The position numbers were made by a program, and so were the translations under genes. A DNA stretch of 64,000 nt from Chlorella sorokiniana (taxonomy: Eukaryota; Chlorophyta; Trebouxiophyceae; Chlorellales; Chlorellaceae): NCBI GenBank assembly GCA_025917655.1, contig CP084614.1, forward strand, positions 2,418,001 through 2,482,000, given 5' to 3'. This document shows positions 22,301 to 33,706 of this stretch, piece by piece (position 1 is the first letter of the stretch; each line of letters starts with the position of its first letter). The notes under the pieces are model-generated. The model had not been told where the DNA came from, did no database searches, and worked only from the letters and a program-made list of their open reading frames with translations.

Positions 22301-25300
22301 TGCTGCCAAGGAAGCCGAGTCGATGCAACCCCGCCTCCCTGGCCGTCACCGGCAAGCGACATGCCTCCGCTGCCTGCCCTGACGAGCTTCAGGGCTGGAG
22401 GCTGCTCCGTGCCCCTGCCGCTGCCCCTGCCGCAGAACTCACTTGTCGCTGGTGCAGACCTTGTCGCCCTTCGGGCAGGTGGAGGGGGTGAAGTCTTTGG
22501 TGCAAGGGATGTTGTCGCGGCCGTGGTGGGTGCAGAAGGTGTTGTCGGCTGGAAGGGGGTTGGATGGGGAGGGGGAGAGGGGGATGAGATGGTGCAAGAA
22601 GAGGCATGTGTTGTGCCGCCGTCACCAGCAGCAAGGTTGCGTGCATGTGTGTTCCCCCTGCCGCTCAAGCTGCCCGCATCCCCCACACGCATCCTCCAAC
22701 CGCCTTCAGCCCAGTCCCCTGCCTGGAACCACGCGCGCGCGCCCCCCCCAAAAAAAAAAAAACAAACAAACACACCCACACACTCCCCCTCGCTCACCGC
22801 ACTTCATGACGTGCCCCGACACGCAGAACGTCTTCAGGTCGATGCATGCCCAGTCGTCGTAGTGGCCGGGGCAGACCTCTGTGGGCTTGTCGGGGTGCAG
22901 GGGGAGGAGCCGTTGACGGAGCCGGTGCAGGAGGTGCCGTCGGGGCAGCCCAGCACCTCGCCGCCGTGACAGAACTCGCTGCAGGGGGGCAGGGGGGGGG
23001 GCATTGTGGAGTGGGATGGGCGGGGCAAGGAGCGCAGGGCCGGGGGGGTGGGGCGCGCGAAGCAAGAGCGCTTGGGGGTGGGGTGGGGGGTGTCCCGATG
23101 GGCAGCGTGGATTGCGCGAGCCCTCCAGCCAACTCTAGATACCGCAGCGGGGCTGAGGGATCCGCGGCGGTAAAGCAGCCTGCACCGAAGGCCTAGGGCT
23201 GCCCAGGGCAGTGCCCAAGGCACTGGACATGGACATGCAAGGAATGGGGCAGCGATGTCGCGGAGGCGGCTGCGTGCGGCGGTGGCAGCAGCAGGGCGTG
23301 GTGCGGCTCACCGGTCGTTGAGGCAGGCCCAGTCCCTGTGGCCTGACGAGTCACACTTCTTGGGGACGTCTGCAGCACAGGGCGGGGTAGGAGCAGGCCG
23401 CGAGTATTGTCGTGCGGTAGGGTGGGTGGTGGGTGGCATGGCAGCAGGGCAAAGCTGCTGCAGAGATGGGCTTGCAGCTGCCACAGCTTGGGCGCTGCCC
23501 ACAGGCGGGCAGGTCGCTGCCCCACCCATGCGTTGGCCCGCTCCAGCCGCCCCTCTCACCCCTGCAGTGCTTCTTGCGCACGCACGGCGGCTTGCCCTTG
23601 CACAGCGTGTCGCCGGGGCAGGTGTAGGTGTGGCCGTCATCGCAAAAGTTCCTGCACGCGCGGCGGCAGCGCACGGCGACAGCGGCCGTGTCAGAGCAAG
23701 CGGCGGGCTCCAAGGGAGCTGCAAGACGACGACGAGAAGGGCTGGTGCATTGGGGCCTGCCCCTGTCGCCCAGGTATCCTCTTCTCCACAGAACGGAAAG
23801 CTGCCGCCGGAACATGCTGCGCTGCGCTGAGGCGGCAGCACAAGAAGCGCAGCACGGCTCAGGCACAGCGCGACGCAGCTTGCCGGCTGCTGGCTGGCTC
23901 CAAGTGTTGCTCACTTCTCGTCCAGGCACTTCCAGTCGCCCCTGTTGCAGGGGTTTGCCGGATGAAGCGGGTTGTCTGGGTGCCGTGGCTTGTCGCAATC
24001 GTGACAGGGTGCAGGGCGCGAGGGTGGCAGTCGTCGCCGTGACAGGGTGCAGGCCGCGAGGGGTGGCAGTCGTCTCCGTGGCAGGGAGCGGGGGGGCGAG
24101 GGGTGGCAGTCGTCGCCGTGGCAGGGAGCGGGGGCGAGGGGTGGCAGTCATCTCCGTGGCAGGGTGCGGGCGGCGAGGGGTGGCAGTCGTCTCCGTGGCA
24201 GGGAGCGGGGGCGAGGGGTGGCAGTCGTCGCCGCGGCAGGGTGCGGGGGCGAAGGGTGGCAGTCGTCGCCGTGGCAGGGAGCGGGCGGCGAGGGGTGGCA
24301 GTCGTCGCCGTGGCAGGGAGCGGGGGCGAGGGGTGGCAGTCGTCGCCGTGGCAGGGAGCGGGGGCGAGGGGTGGCAGTCGTCGCCGCGGCAGCCATCATC
24401 CGGGTGCTCGGGCTCCTCTGGGTGGTCTGGCTCGATTGGCTCACAGCAGTCCGGCCCCTTCTCGCCCGTGCAGGCGGTGCCCTTGGGGCAACTCACCTTG
24501 ACGCCGCCGTAGCAGTAGGCTCTGCATGGGGGCAGAGGGCCTCGCGCCGGGAGGGCAGCGTGAGCGGCAGCGTGGCGGCGCGCCCAGCCCGCGCATGCCA
24601 AGAGGCGGGCGTGCGTGCTGTCTGGCGGTAGTAGCACAGCTTTCATCCGCCGAGGCGACTTGTAACTTGAAACAGGGTCGACGGCAGGAGGCCTCACCGC
24701 TTGTTGATGCATTCGTAATCATCCCATGGGCCGGGGCAGGCGGCGGCGGGCTCGTCCCACGTGCACGGCGACTGCCCGTTCACCTGCGGTGGCCAGGCGG
24801 CGGGGCGGGCAGGTCGGCAGGGTCACCCCATGCGGTATGCGTCTGCAACGAGCCTGCAGCAGGCACACGCGCTGCCTCCAGGGAGGCTGGCCAGCCGGTG
24901 GAACAACTGCGGGAGGGGACGTGCTGTCAGCCCGGCCACCCACCATGCCGGTGCAGCGTGTGCCTTCAGCGCACTCCATTTCGTACCCGCCCAAGCAGAA
25001 GGAGCTGCAGGGGCGGGCAGGCACAGCGCCAAGCAAGCATGATCAGGAATGGCAGTGAGGACAGCGACGGGCGGCGTGTGGAAGCCAGGCGGCACTACTG
25101 GGCAACTTCGGTTGGGGAGGCCGAGGGCCGTTTGGCCGTTTCGAAAGCTTTTCATGATAGGCTGGTGCATGGAGAGGCAGCATCGGGCGCCCGCGGCACC
25201 CTTTTGCGCTCGCCGTCGACCGCATGCCCAGCTCAAGGTTTCCCCCGCAGCTGCACTATCCCCAGGAGCTGGCGCGAGATGCCCGACCACCCTCACAGGC

Positions 25301-25641
25301 TCAATTGACGGCCGTTGCGCATCAACCCTCAGTTTTGAAGGGGTGCACAACACGCGGTGGTTGGAGCCTTGCCCCTCTTGCTCAGCGTAGGCGTCACGCA
25401 TTGCAGGATCACCCCGCGATATTGATCGCGAGCACATTATACGACTGCGGGATGCCCAGACATCCGCTCGAGGGGTTCACATGGATGGCATGCTCCCCCT
25501 GCCATCCCAGCACCAACAGGGAGCACATGGGCAACATTGTCACACTTACTGGCTTCCAGTGCAACCATAATCGGACGTGGAGCAGCGCCTAGCCGAAGCT
25601 CCCACCGCTGCTCCTAGCAGCAGGACAAGCACAAGTCGCAT
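19360..25641 (-). CDS. Secreted cysteine-rich modular protein with signal peptide
   Basis: I do not recognise the domain. Exon 1 (ATG at 25641) is a typical signal peptide, MRLVLVLLLGAAVGASA, followed by RRCSTSDYGC. About ten small exons then repeat one pattern: an aromatic or D, then C-[IL]-[DN] and a basic residue, intron, F/Y-C-x-G-G, C-P-x-G-T-x-C-x-G and a C-rich linker. Examples are FCLGGYEMECAEGTRCTG, NGQSPCTW...WDDYECINKR, AYCYGGVKVSCPKGTACTG, NFCDDGHTYTCPGDTLCKG, FCHGGEVLGCPDGTSCTG, FCHGGSVYRCPDGYSC and TFCVGGNEFDCPFGW. Introns fall repeatedly at the same place in the module, so it grew by exon duplication. One exon (about 24515-23930) carries a 39-bp coding minisatellite. The end is a denser Cys cluster finishing DTDGAYS. 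One C seems missing near 22892-22895. A wall, matrix or carbohydrate-binding role is plausible but unproven. Confidence 0.7.
20684..20742. repeat. GGGGTGGGGTCTGGGGT-type tandem repeat in an intron
   Basis: Two to three copies of a roughly 20-base G-rich unit in an intron of the cysteine-rich gene. The G runs on the plus strand could form a quadruplex. Confidence 0.6.
24003..24392 (-). repeat. 39-bp coding minisatellite, about ten units
   Basis: Tandem units of 38, 39 or 40 bases built around GTGGCAGTCGTCGCCGTGGC on the plus strand. On the minus strand a 39-base unit encodes 13 residues: CHGDDCHPSPPAP. The array sits inside an exon of the secreted cysteine-rich protein between CCEPIEPDHPEEPEHPDDGC and the HDCDKPRHPDN segment. 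The 38- and 40-base units differ mainly in a G/C run of five to seven bases, so the frame flips along the array as sequenced. Confidence 0.85.
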
Positions 25642-26090
25642 GTCTCTTTTGAATGAGTGAACGTGTTGATGAGTGACTGAAAGCAATCTGAACAGTCTGA
25701 AAGGAGGCGCAATGCACGCTTGGCTGGCGTGGCAGCAGACACGCGTGTCAACGGCTTGCCCAAGCACCTTGCCCAAACATGAATTTGCGAGCAACCATTG
25801 CTGTTTGGGCACGAGGGTTCTAGAGGCCGCCCAGAGGGGGTGCGAGCACCTGCGCAGAAGCTGCACGAGGCGTTGCACCTGCAGTTACATGATGATTGCA
25901 GCAGAGACCGGCTCTGCAGCTGCAGGATTCCTCTCCAGGCTCGGTGTGATGCATGTCACACAGGCCGGCCAACTAAGCGGGGTGCAGCATGCCGTTGCGG
26001 GAGCCTGCACTGCCGTGCTGGCAGGTGCCGCCTTGCCGCTGCCAGTGCCTTTGCTTGGCAACGTGTTGGTGCCCGGTGTGTGTCACGTTC
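25642..26090. other. Intergenic region between cysteine-rich gene and CCT5
   Basis: Promoter of the cysteine-rich gene and 3' flank of CCT5, both on the minus strand. No coding feature recognised apart from the TTACA listed separately. Confidence 0.4.
25885..25889 (-). promoter_or_regulatory. Candidate poly(A) signal (TGTAA) for CCT5
   Basis: TTACA on the plus strand reads TGTAA on the minus strand, about 200 bases after the CCT5 stop. TGTAA is the usual green-algal polyadenylation motif, but five bases also occur by chance. Confidence 0.4.
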
Positions 26091-29000
26091 TTACTCGTAC
26101 TCGCTTGGCTTGATCACATCATCAATCTGCAGCAAGCAAAACAGTCCTGGTACGTGAGCATAACAGCCGCAAAATGCAGAATCACACGAGGCCGCGGTGC
26201 AACTCAGCGTGGCAGGACCAGGTAAGAACCTCCGCTACCACCCGCCCGCCCCGCCCCCCCCCCCCGCCCACCCACTCACCCACACATACACACCCCATAC
26301 ACCCACAAACAATCCACGCAATCTTACCTTGAGGATCATCTTGCACACTTGCGTGGCCAGCAGCAGCTGCTGCTTCTTGCCGATGAGCGTCTCGAACACA
26401 TTCTGCTGCCGCATGTCGTTGGTGCCGACGTCGTTGCAGTCGATGCCCAGGAACGGGTTGCCCTCCTGCATCTGCCGCGACTTGACCTGCAAGAATGATC
26501 AACGCAACAGGAAATGATCAATGCCAACATAACAGGCACAGATCACGAAATCAGTGCCAACTGACTGGTTGGCGACTGGTTGCCCAAGCAGGCGCGAACA
26601 AGGCCCCCAGGTGCCACCCACCCACCCTGCCTCCCCCCCCGCCACTCTCCCGCCGCCCCCACGCGCCCAGCCCCCTCCCCCACGCGCCCAGCCCCCTCCC
26701 CCACACACCACCACCACCACCACCACCACACACACACACTTTTAACCCATGACTCCCACACACACCTCCGTCAAGCTCTCGATGGGCGCCAGCCCGCTGT
26801 TCTCCGCGAGGCTGAGTGGGATGATGTCGAGAGCATCGGCAAAGGCACGCATGGCGTACTGCTCCACTCCGGGCACGCCGTCGGCTGCAGCCTCCACCGC
26901 CAGGCTGGCAGGAGCGAGCAGAGAGGGGCGCATGCACACTGAGCTACTGTTCTGCACGACTTGCGTGCCATGCTGACCGTCAAACAGAAGAAGCAGGCTG
27001 CAGGGGGCGTTCGCGCGCCGCTCCTGGCAGCAGCGCCCACGCAACAGCGCCAGCACGCGACCGCTCAACGCCCACAATGTGGCGCGTCGATGACCACGGC
27101 AGCAGATGCAGAGGCAGGCGGGTGGGCCAAGCAGCACGGCGCTGCCTCCAGCAAAGGATGGTGCTGGCAACTCGTCCCCGCCCGCAGCATAGCCCCTGAG
27201 CCCCACCTGCACGACATCTCCGCCGCGCCGCCGCCGTACACGATGCGGTTGTCCCGTACCAGGTTGCGCGCCACGCACAGCGCGTCGTGCAGCGACCGCT
27301 TGGTCTCCTCGATCATCTGCACGGGGGAAAGAGGGTGTGGAGGCGCAATGCGTGCATGTAAGTATGCGCCAGAGTGGCACAACTAATACTGGATGGTACG
27401 AGGCGAGGGGGCAGCGAGGTGGGTGTCGGCAAAGGGGTGGGGACCAGGGGCCCACTGCGCCAGGCGCCGGCTGTTGGCTCTACCCTCGTTCACCACACAT
27501 CAGCGCAGCCCCCAGCGCTTGAATGCGCTGAACGACGTGCGCCGCCAGCAAGCGCAGCCAACAGGCAAAGGAGGGGGAGCCAGCCAGCTGCAGGCAACAC
27601 CCGGTCGCCGCCGCGCGCACCATCTTGTTGCCGCCGCGCACAAAGATGGTGACGGCGCGCGAGTTGGGCGTGCCCTCGATCAGCAGCATGCGGTCCCGCG
27701 TCGTGCCGAAGCTGATCTCCTTGACGCTCTTGGCGTAGCCCAGCTTGGCTGCGTTGAGTTCCTGTCGCAGGGGAGGTGGAGGGACGGTGTGTGTGTGGGG
27801 GGATGTTTGCTTCTCCCTCCTTCTACTTTTGGGCGGGGGCTAATCATGTGTTGCTGGGGGCGGGATGAGCCGACGGCAGCAGGGCAAACATCCAACGCAG
27901 GGATGGCCAGGCAGGCAGCGCTGGCAGGGAAGGCTTGTATACAGAAGCCAAGCCCAGCAGCGTCGGCCGCCACTCAAAGGGGTGGGCGGAGCACGGCGGC
28001 AGGCGGCGCTGCGCCGTGTCGAGGTGCCCCGCGGCTCACACTTCGCAGGCTGTGGAGCAAAACGGGCACAAGGGCACAGAACAAGTGCAGCAAGCGCCGC
28101 ACAAGGAGCGTCGCACCTGGAAGCGCGGCACGATGCGGGCGCCGGTGGCCAGCGCCAGCAGCTCGATTTCCACGCCGCCCACCCAGCGCACCGCGGGCAG
28201 CTGCTTGTGCATCAGCAGGTGGTTGGCCTCGTCGTCAAAGCCTGGCAGGCAGGGGGCAGGGGGCAAGATGAGAATGAGAGGATGTTTCGCATAAAGGGCC
28301 TCTTGCACTCAAGCTGGGGATGCGGGAGCAGGATGGCGGGCTGAAGGCAGGGAATGCGGCGGGAAGGTGCCAGACCCCCCCTCCCCCAACACCCCCACCA
28401 CACACACAAACACACACAGCTCAGCTCACCCCACTGGCAGATGACCAGGGTGGCCCCGGAGTCGCGGCACAGCTGCACCATGTCCCGGAAGTACTCCTGC
28501 TCCTGCCGCCGCAGCGACTCAAACTGCTCCGCCGAGGAGATGTCCACCTTGTGCTTCGTCTTGGGCTTGGGGGCTCAAAGGGGCAGGTCAGGATGGCCAG
28601 GCGCACGTCCTCCAGGTGCTTGGGCATCTGCAGTACGGCAGGGCGGTACAGGCGGTACTGGACGGGCATGGTACTTGCAGGCAGAGCCAGGCCGTGCGGC
28701 CGGGCGGGGCAGGCTGAGCGGCACATGGCCGCTCTGGCTGCTGCCCTGCCGCCTGCGGGATCAGCTGTCTTGGCTGCCCTAGCACCACTGCCCATTCATT
28801 CCGCCATGCAGCGCCGACACGCTGTCGGCCCTGCCACCCAGCCCCCACCTGCGGGTGGCTCATCTCCTTGTCCAGCACGATTCCATGCACCAGCTGGGTG
28901 TCCTCCAGCCGCCCCCACCTTGCCGTCCAGCTGCGGGCGGGGCAGCAGGAGGGGGATGACTGACTGGCTGGGTTGCGAGCGCTGCCACTCAGCCGACGCA

Positions 29001-30865
29001 GCACCGGGCAGGCTCAGCACCCGGGAGGTTGAGTCCCTGGCAAGCTGGGCTGAGAGATGCAGGGGCTCCAGCTGTGCCGGTGACGTCGGGTGCATGCAAG
29101 CCAGACATGCTGAAGGGCAGATACAGCCCCTGCCCAGCCACTGCCCCGCTCCCCCTTCTTCCGCCAGCGCCCGCCGGCGCTCCATCCTCCCAAAGGCAGC
29201 ACGGCATTCGAGGCGGTACGATGCGCAGCGCAGTACACTGTACCGCACCTTGATGAGGTCCAGGTTCACGTCCTTGCGCTCCAGGTCAGCAACCGCCAGC
29301 ACAGCCTTCACGCACATCTCAGCCAGCTCTCGCTTGTGCCGCCCCACGCTGCAGCAGCACAAGGAGAGCGCGACAGCGCTGGGCAGACCGGCTGGTGCGG
29401 CACAACCGATGGCCAGGCTGCCCGCGCATCAGCTCAAGCCGGCGAGCTGCGACCAGGCCCGGCATAGGCGGACAGGCCACTTCGGCCCTTCCGCCCGTCG
29501 TAGCCTTGTTGCTGCCACCCGTGTCGTCATACCCACTGCGCAGACTCCGGCGGGCCCTTCCCTGCCGCTCAAGATCCCACCCTCAGCCCAGGCGCCTCAC
29601 ATCTTGGAGGAGAGCGTGGTCATGCACGTCTTCACCAGCTCCTCTGTGTTGTCGGTGGCGTACTCAAACGTGGCCGCGATTTCGTCCAGCCGCTGCGGGC
29701 GGGAGGGGCGCGGTTCGGGTTTGGCTGCTCAGAATGGCCGGCGATGTGCACGATGCGCACAGAGTGAAGGATGTGCTGTGCAGGTGCAGAGCGCGGCAAG
29801 GGGGCGGTAAGAGCTGGCTGCACCCAACAACTCCCAACCAGCGGCCCAGCGAGCAGACAAGCGGCCCATTCACGAGCAGCGAAGTGCCAGGCGGACGTCT
29901 GCACCCAGGCCGCCGGTCCCACGCCCCGCAGCCAGCACACGAACCCCGCTGCCCTGTGTGCGGTGTGCTGTCGAAAGGCGGATAGCTGCGCAGTGGGGAC
30001 AGCAGCCCCACCTGCAGCGCGACCTTGCACGCCATTTCGTACCCCTCTGCAATCCGCAGCGGGTGGATGCCGCGGTCCAGCAGCATCTCTGCCTGCTCCA
30101 GGAGCGCGCCCGCCATCACCTGCGCAACGGCGGCGAGCGCAGGGCGGGGTGGCAGGCGTGAACAGCCGGCAGGAGGCGGCACAGCGCTGCAAGCCGTTGC
30201 GCCCTGCCGCCGCAGCGCAGCCTTGCCAGTCCGGCCCGCAATGGGACTGCTGCAAGGATTCAGCCTCGCACGATGGACAGCTTGCACGCAGCACAGCTTT
30301 CCACCGCCAGCTGCGCTGCTCCATCGAGAGCCACACTCGGCAGCGGTCCTGCTCTCACCGTGACGCCGGTTGTGCCGTCCCCGATTTCGTGGTCCTGAGA
30401 TTTGCTCAGCTCCACCAGCAGCTTCCCTATCTGGTTCTCAACCTCCATCTGCTCCAGGATGGTGGCTCCATCGTTCGCTGCACCCAGCGGGGCACGGCAG
30501 CACACGTCGGCTCTGCTGGGCGGCAGGCGGCGCAGGTGGGGCGGCGCGTGGCCTGCCAGCCCCTGCAGCCCTGCCCTGGCACTCACTGATGACGATGTCC
30601 CCGTCCGGACCCTGAAGGAGCTTGTCCATGCCCTTGGGGCCCAGGGAGGTGCGCAGCACCCGAGAGACCGCCTTGGCGGCCTGGATGTTGCTCTTCACCG
30701 CCTCAATTCCCTTGACCCGGGACTTCTTCTCTTGCTCCTGCAGGCCCGGGAGAGGGCTGATCAGTAGGGCCATGCAAGTTGAGAGGGGGAGCCTGCCAAT
30801 CGGCTGTACACGCCTACCCGGATGATTATAAAAGGCCTGCCGTATTCATCGAATGCTAGCGACAT
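26091..30865 (-). CDS. CCT5: T-complex protein 1 epsilon subunit (CCT5 chaperonin)
   Basis: Subunit of the cytosolic CCT/TRiC ring that folds actin and tubulin using ATP. Exon 1 (ATG at 30865) gives [16 protein letters not shown], then [16 protein letters not shown]. Nucleotide-binding motifs [10 protein letters not shown] and [17 protein letters not shown], with the catalytic GDGTT, are intact. Epsilon-specific stretches include [115 protein letters not shown] and [19 protein letters not shown]. It ends [11 protein letters not shown]. About a dozen exons. One base is missing in each of two homopolymers (28569-28573 and 28912-28916), breaking FEPPKPKTKH and GKVGGRLED. In an essential single-copy gene this points to assembly error. 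Confidence 0.95.
26630..26745. repeat. CGCGCCCAGCCCCCTCCC duplication and (CAC)n in an intron
   Basis: Two direct copies of an 18-20-base C-rich unit followed by about nine CAC triplets and a CA run, inside a CCT5 intron. Confidence 0.75.
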
Positions 30866-31480
30866 GGCGCCCCAGCCGCTCGCCGATCAGTGATGAAAGC
30901 AAGTTTTGACGGTCCAACTTTGGGCTCGTTTGCAGTGTTCTAAGGTAGAATTGTGCAGTGCAACCGTGTTGGAGCGTCGATAACGCTCCCAAAGCGGCTG
31001 GCATGGACCCAATCACTCGTGTCCAGCCATGCCAGGTCATCACGGTTCAGTCCATTTGTTGGCCCAAAGTGCAAGCGTGTGGACCTGGCTGGATATAGCA
31101 TCCTTTCGAACGAGATCTTTGATCATAATTTGTGCCGCTGAACCTGCCGGAGGTCCACACTCCTGACGGCGAATTCTCAACGTGCGAGGAAGAGCGTGTC
31201 ACCCAGCCCTGACTGTTGACATCAGGTTTTAGGTACGAGTGAAAACGCTGATATGCGTACAGCACCTGTGACGGGGCCAGATCGTCGCCGGGGCAGCGCA
31301 GCAAACCTGCTGCTCAGCTGCTGCGGGACGGTCGCTGATCTGGCCCCCAACGTTATCATCGGCATGATGATACCGTTGATGGCCTTGCCAACAGCGTGCC
31401 GGAAGTTGTGGGCCCGCTGCCAAGCGCCGCACTGCCCTTTCCGGCCCCGTCTGCGTGCCCTCAGCTGCAGGACAGCGCAG
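30866..31480. promoter_or_regulatory. Shared 5' region of CCT5 and the Alba gene
   Basis: 615 bases between divergent start codons, A+T-richer than the flanking exons. Nothing coding is recognisable and no named promoter element was identified. Confidence 0.4.
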
Positions 31481-33126
31481 ATGGATCGTTACACGAGAGT
31501 TCCAGTGCCGCGCGAGGCTGAAGAGCATGCAGAGAACGAGGTGGGCGGCCGCTACCTGCCTAGGCTATGCCGCGCTCTATGCTTCGCCTGGAGGCTTTGC
31601 ATCTGCTCACGTCACCCCGCAAGCAGCAACAGCACATGGCCAGAACATTCATCCTCGCCTGGACATCCAGGGCATTGAGTTCTTAGCGCACCTTTGACAC
31701 TGCCACAGCCCAAGCAAAACCGCCTGCGTGCCGCCTTCTGCCGGTGTGCCGCACAGGTGCGCATCACATCCCAGGGCAAGAGCCGCAGCTACATCTCTTA
31801 CGGCACCAGCCTGCTCACAGAGAAGGGCCACACGTCGGTGGTGCTGAAAGCCATGGGCAAGGCCATCAACAAAACCGTGACGATAGGTGCGGCGCTTGTC
31901 TCGCATGCGATGCGCCCCTGCCTTTGCCCACCACCCTCCGTGCTCCTGGCAATCCACTTGCAGCCCAGCCTCCGCCCCATCCCTGCAATGCTTTAATCAC
32001 ATCTCCCCTTGCCCCCAATCCTCACATCCACCCTCACAACCATCCCCGCCGCGCAGCCGAGATCATGAAGCGGCGCGTCGCTGGCCTGCACCAGCTCACC
32101 GCCATCTCCTCTGTGGAGCTGCAGGTGCGGCGCCAGGTGGCAGGGGGCTGCTGGCCCTCGAGGCGGCCCCAGCGCGGCCCTGCCAGCCTGGCCCAGCACA
32201 TGGGCCGCTGGGCTGGGTGGCTGAACCCTGGGCCCCTCATTTCTGCGGCTGCTGACGCCGTGAAACTGTGCACTGATGCATTTCGGCCCAGGGGTCGTCG
32301 CCAAGTTGAATGCCCCGCTTGCACCCTTTCACCCTTCCGCTTTGGTACCATGTTCCCGCCAGGACCGCTGGGAGCCCAAGGAGGAGGGGCTGGACCCGAT
32401 TGAGACCACCCGCCACGTCAGCGTCATCGCCATCACGCTCTCCAAGGCGAGACGCCTCCTTCCCTGTTCGCGTTGTGCCCGGCTTTGTTGCTGTGGTGGC
32501 GGAGGGATAGCGAGAGGATAGGGGGCGCGGCCGCCAGCGTGGCCGCATGCACGAGCACTCCGGCACGCTCCCACCGCCTCTCTTCTGCCCTGCAGGAGCC
32601 TCTGGACACGTCAGCAGTGGGCTACCAGCCGCCGCTGCCCGAAAGCGAGGTGCGGCCGCTGCAGGACGAAGACGAGGAGCACCTGGCGGGAGAGGCGGAC
32701 AAGGAGGGCGGGGAGGGCGGCGGCGGCGGGCACCGGCGTGCGCGTGGCGGGCGTGGCAGGTGGGCGGCCGCGCAGCGCGCGTGTGGATGCCGATCGATCG
32801 CCGGACGTGTGGCAGGCCCTTGTGCGTCCTGTGGAGGGCCCAGCCAGTTGTGTCTTCGCGCCGCTGATGCCACAGGTGTGTGCCTGTTGTGCAGGGGCCG
32901 GGGCCGCCGTGGGCCGCCTCGCACCGGCGACCCCGCCGCCGATGCTGCGGCCGCGGCAGAGAGCCAGGAAGGGAGTGGGCGTGGGCGGGGCCGCGGAGGC
33001 CGCGGCAGGGGCCGTGGACGGGGCCGCGGCGGCCACGGCCGCGGCCGCGGCGAATCCTCGGCGACCACCGACGGCGCTGCGGCGCCCGCTGCTCCGCCCG
33101 CGGCCGCCGACGGCGCCGCCTCGTGA
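31481..33126 (+). CDS. Alba-domain nucleic-acid-binding protein with RGG tail
   Basis: Binds RNA or DNA; plant Alba proteins act on RNA-DNA hybrids or in RNase P/MRP-like and mRNA complexes. Six exons: 31481-31540, 31757-31886, 32057-32123, 32363-32446, 32596-32759 and 32895-33126, all joining in frame. The protein starts MDRYTRVPVPREAEEHAENE. The Alba fold spans residues 21 to about 95: VRITSQGKSRSYISYGTSLL, LKAMGKAINKTVTIAEIMKR, LTAISSVELQ and THVSVIAITLSK-like (TRHVSVIAITL). An acidic linker (PLQDEDEEH) precedes a Gly/Arg-rich RGG-type tail (GRGRGRGRGGHGRG). The fourth intron uses a GC donor (GCGAGA at 32447). It is divergent from CCT5 and convergent with NECAP. Confidence 0.9.
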
Positions 33127-33706
33127 GCAGCCGGGACTGCCGACCCCCAGCGATGCTCCGTGTGGCAGCGCAGCGCAGTTGGCCCCTTCATGCCGTTCGG
33201 GCGAGCGGGTGCACGATTTTCTTCCAGCGGAGGCCCAGCAGACCGCGGTGCACCCCCCTTTCCCACACGGCCAACCAGCCTGCAGCTCCCTGCCTGCCCC
33301 AAAAGGCAGGGCGAGGGGACCTACAGGTCGCCTGCAACCGTTGCCCAGCGTGGTTCGACTGTGAGTGTCTGGTTGCGCTTGCTGAGTCCATTGCATCACC
33401 GCACTGCATCCGTTCTAGAGCGTGTACATCCGCCACATAGCACACTGCCCACACTGCCTGCACAACCCACCGCACTGCAACCCTAGATTTGCTTTCTGCC
33501 TGCATTACGCGTGCTTCTCGCCCGTTTGGCGAGGTTTGGATTGGTCGCGCGGGCATCAACCGCAGCACTGCTGCAGCGCTATTGAGCGCTGGAACTGAGG
33601 AGAGCTGTAAAGCGCTTGAGAGCAGCCATTCGTGGAAGAGAGCTGGTTGTAACAGCAGTGATGGAAGTGATGGGTGCACAGCGTGGCCCCGCACCAGCCT
33701 TCCCTG
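33127..33706. other. Shared 3' flank of Alba and NECAP genes
   Basis: Convergent intergenic stretch holding both 3' untranslated regions. TGTAA at 33606-33610 is a plausible poly(A) signal for the Alba gene. No coding feature recognised. Confidence 0.45.

Noticed and set aside
24003-24392. Regular tandem repeat that might suggest a CRISPR array
   Set aside because: Units are contiguous, without unique spacers, and encode peptide repeats inside an exon of a eukaryotic gene.
26091-30865. CCT5 as a pseudogene because of frame breaks
   Set aside because: All diagnostic motifs, splice signals and catalytic residues are intact, and the breaks sit in homopolymers like those in other essential genes here.
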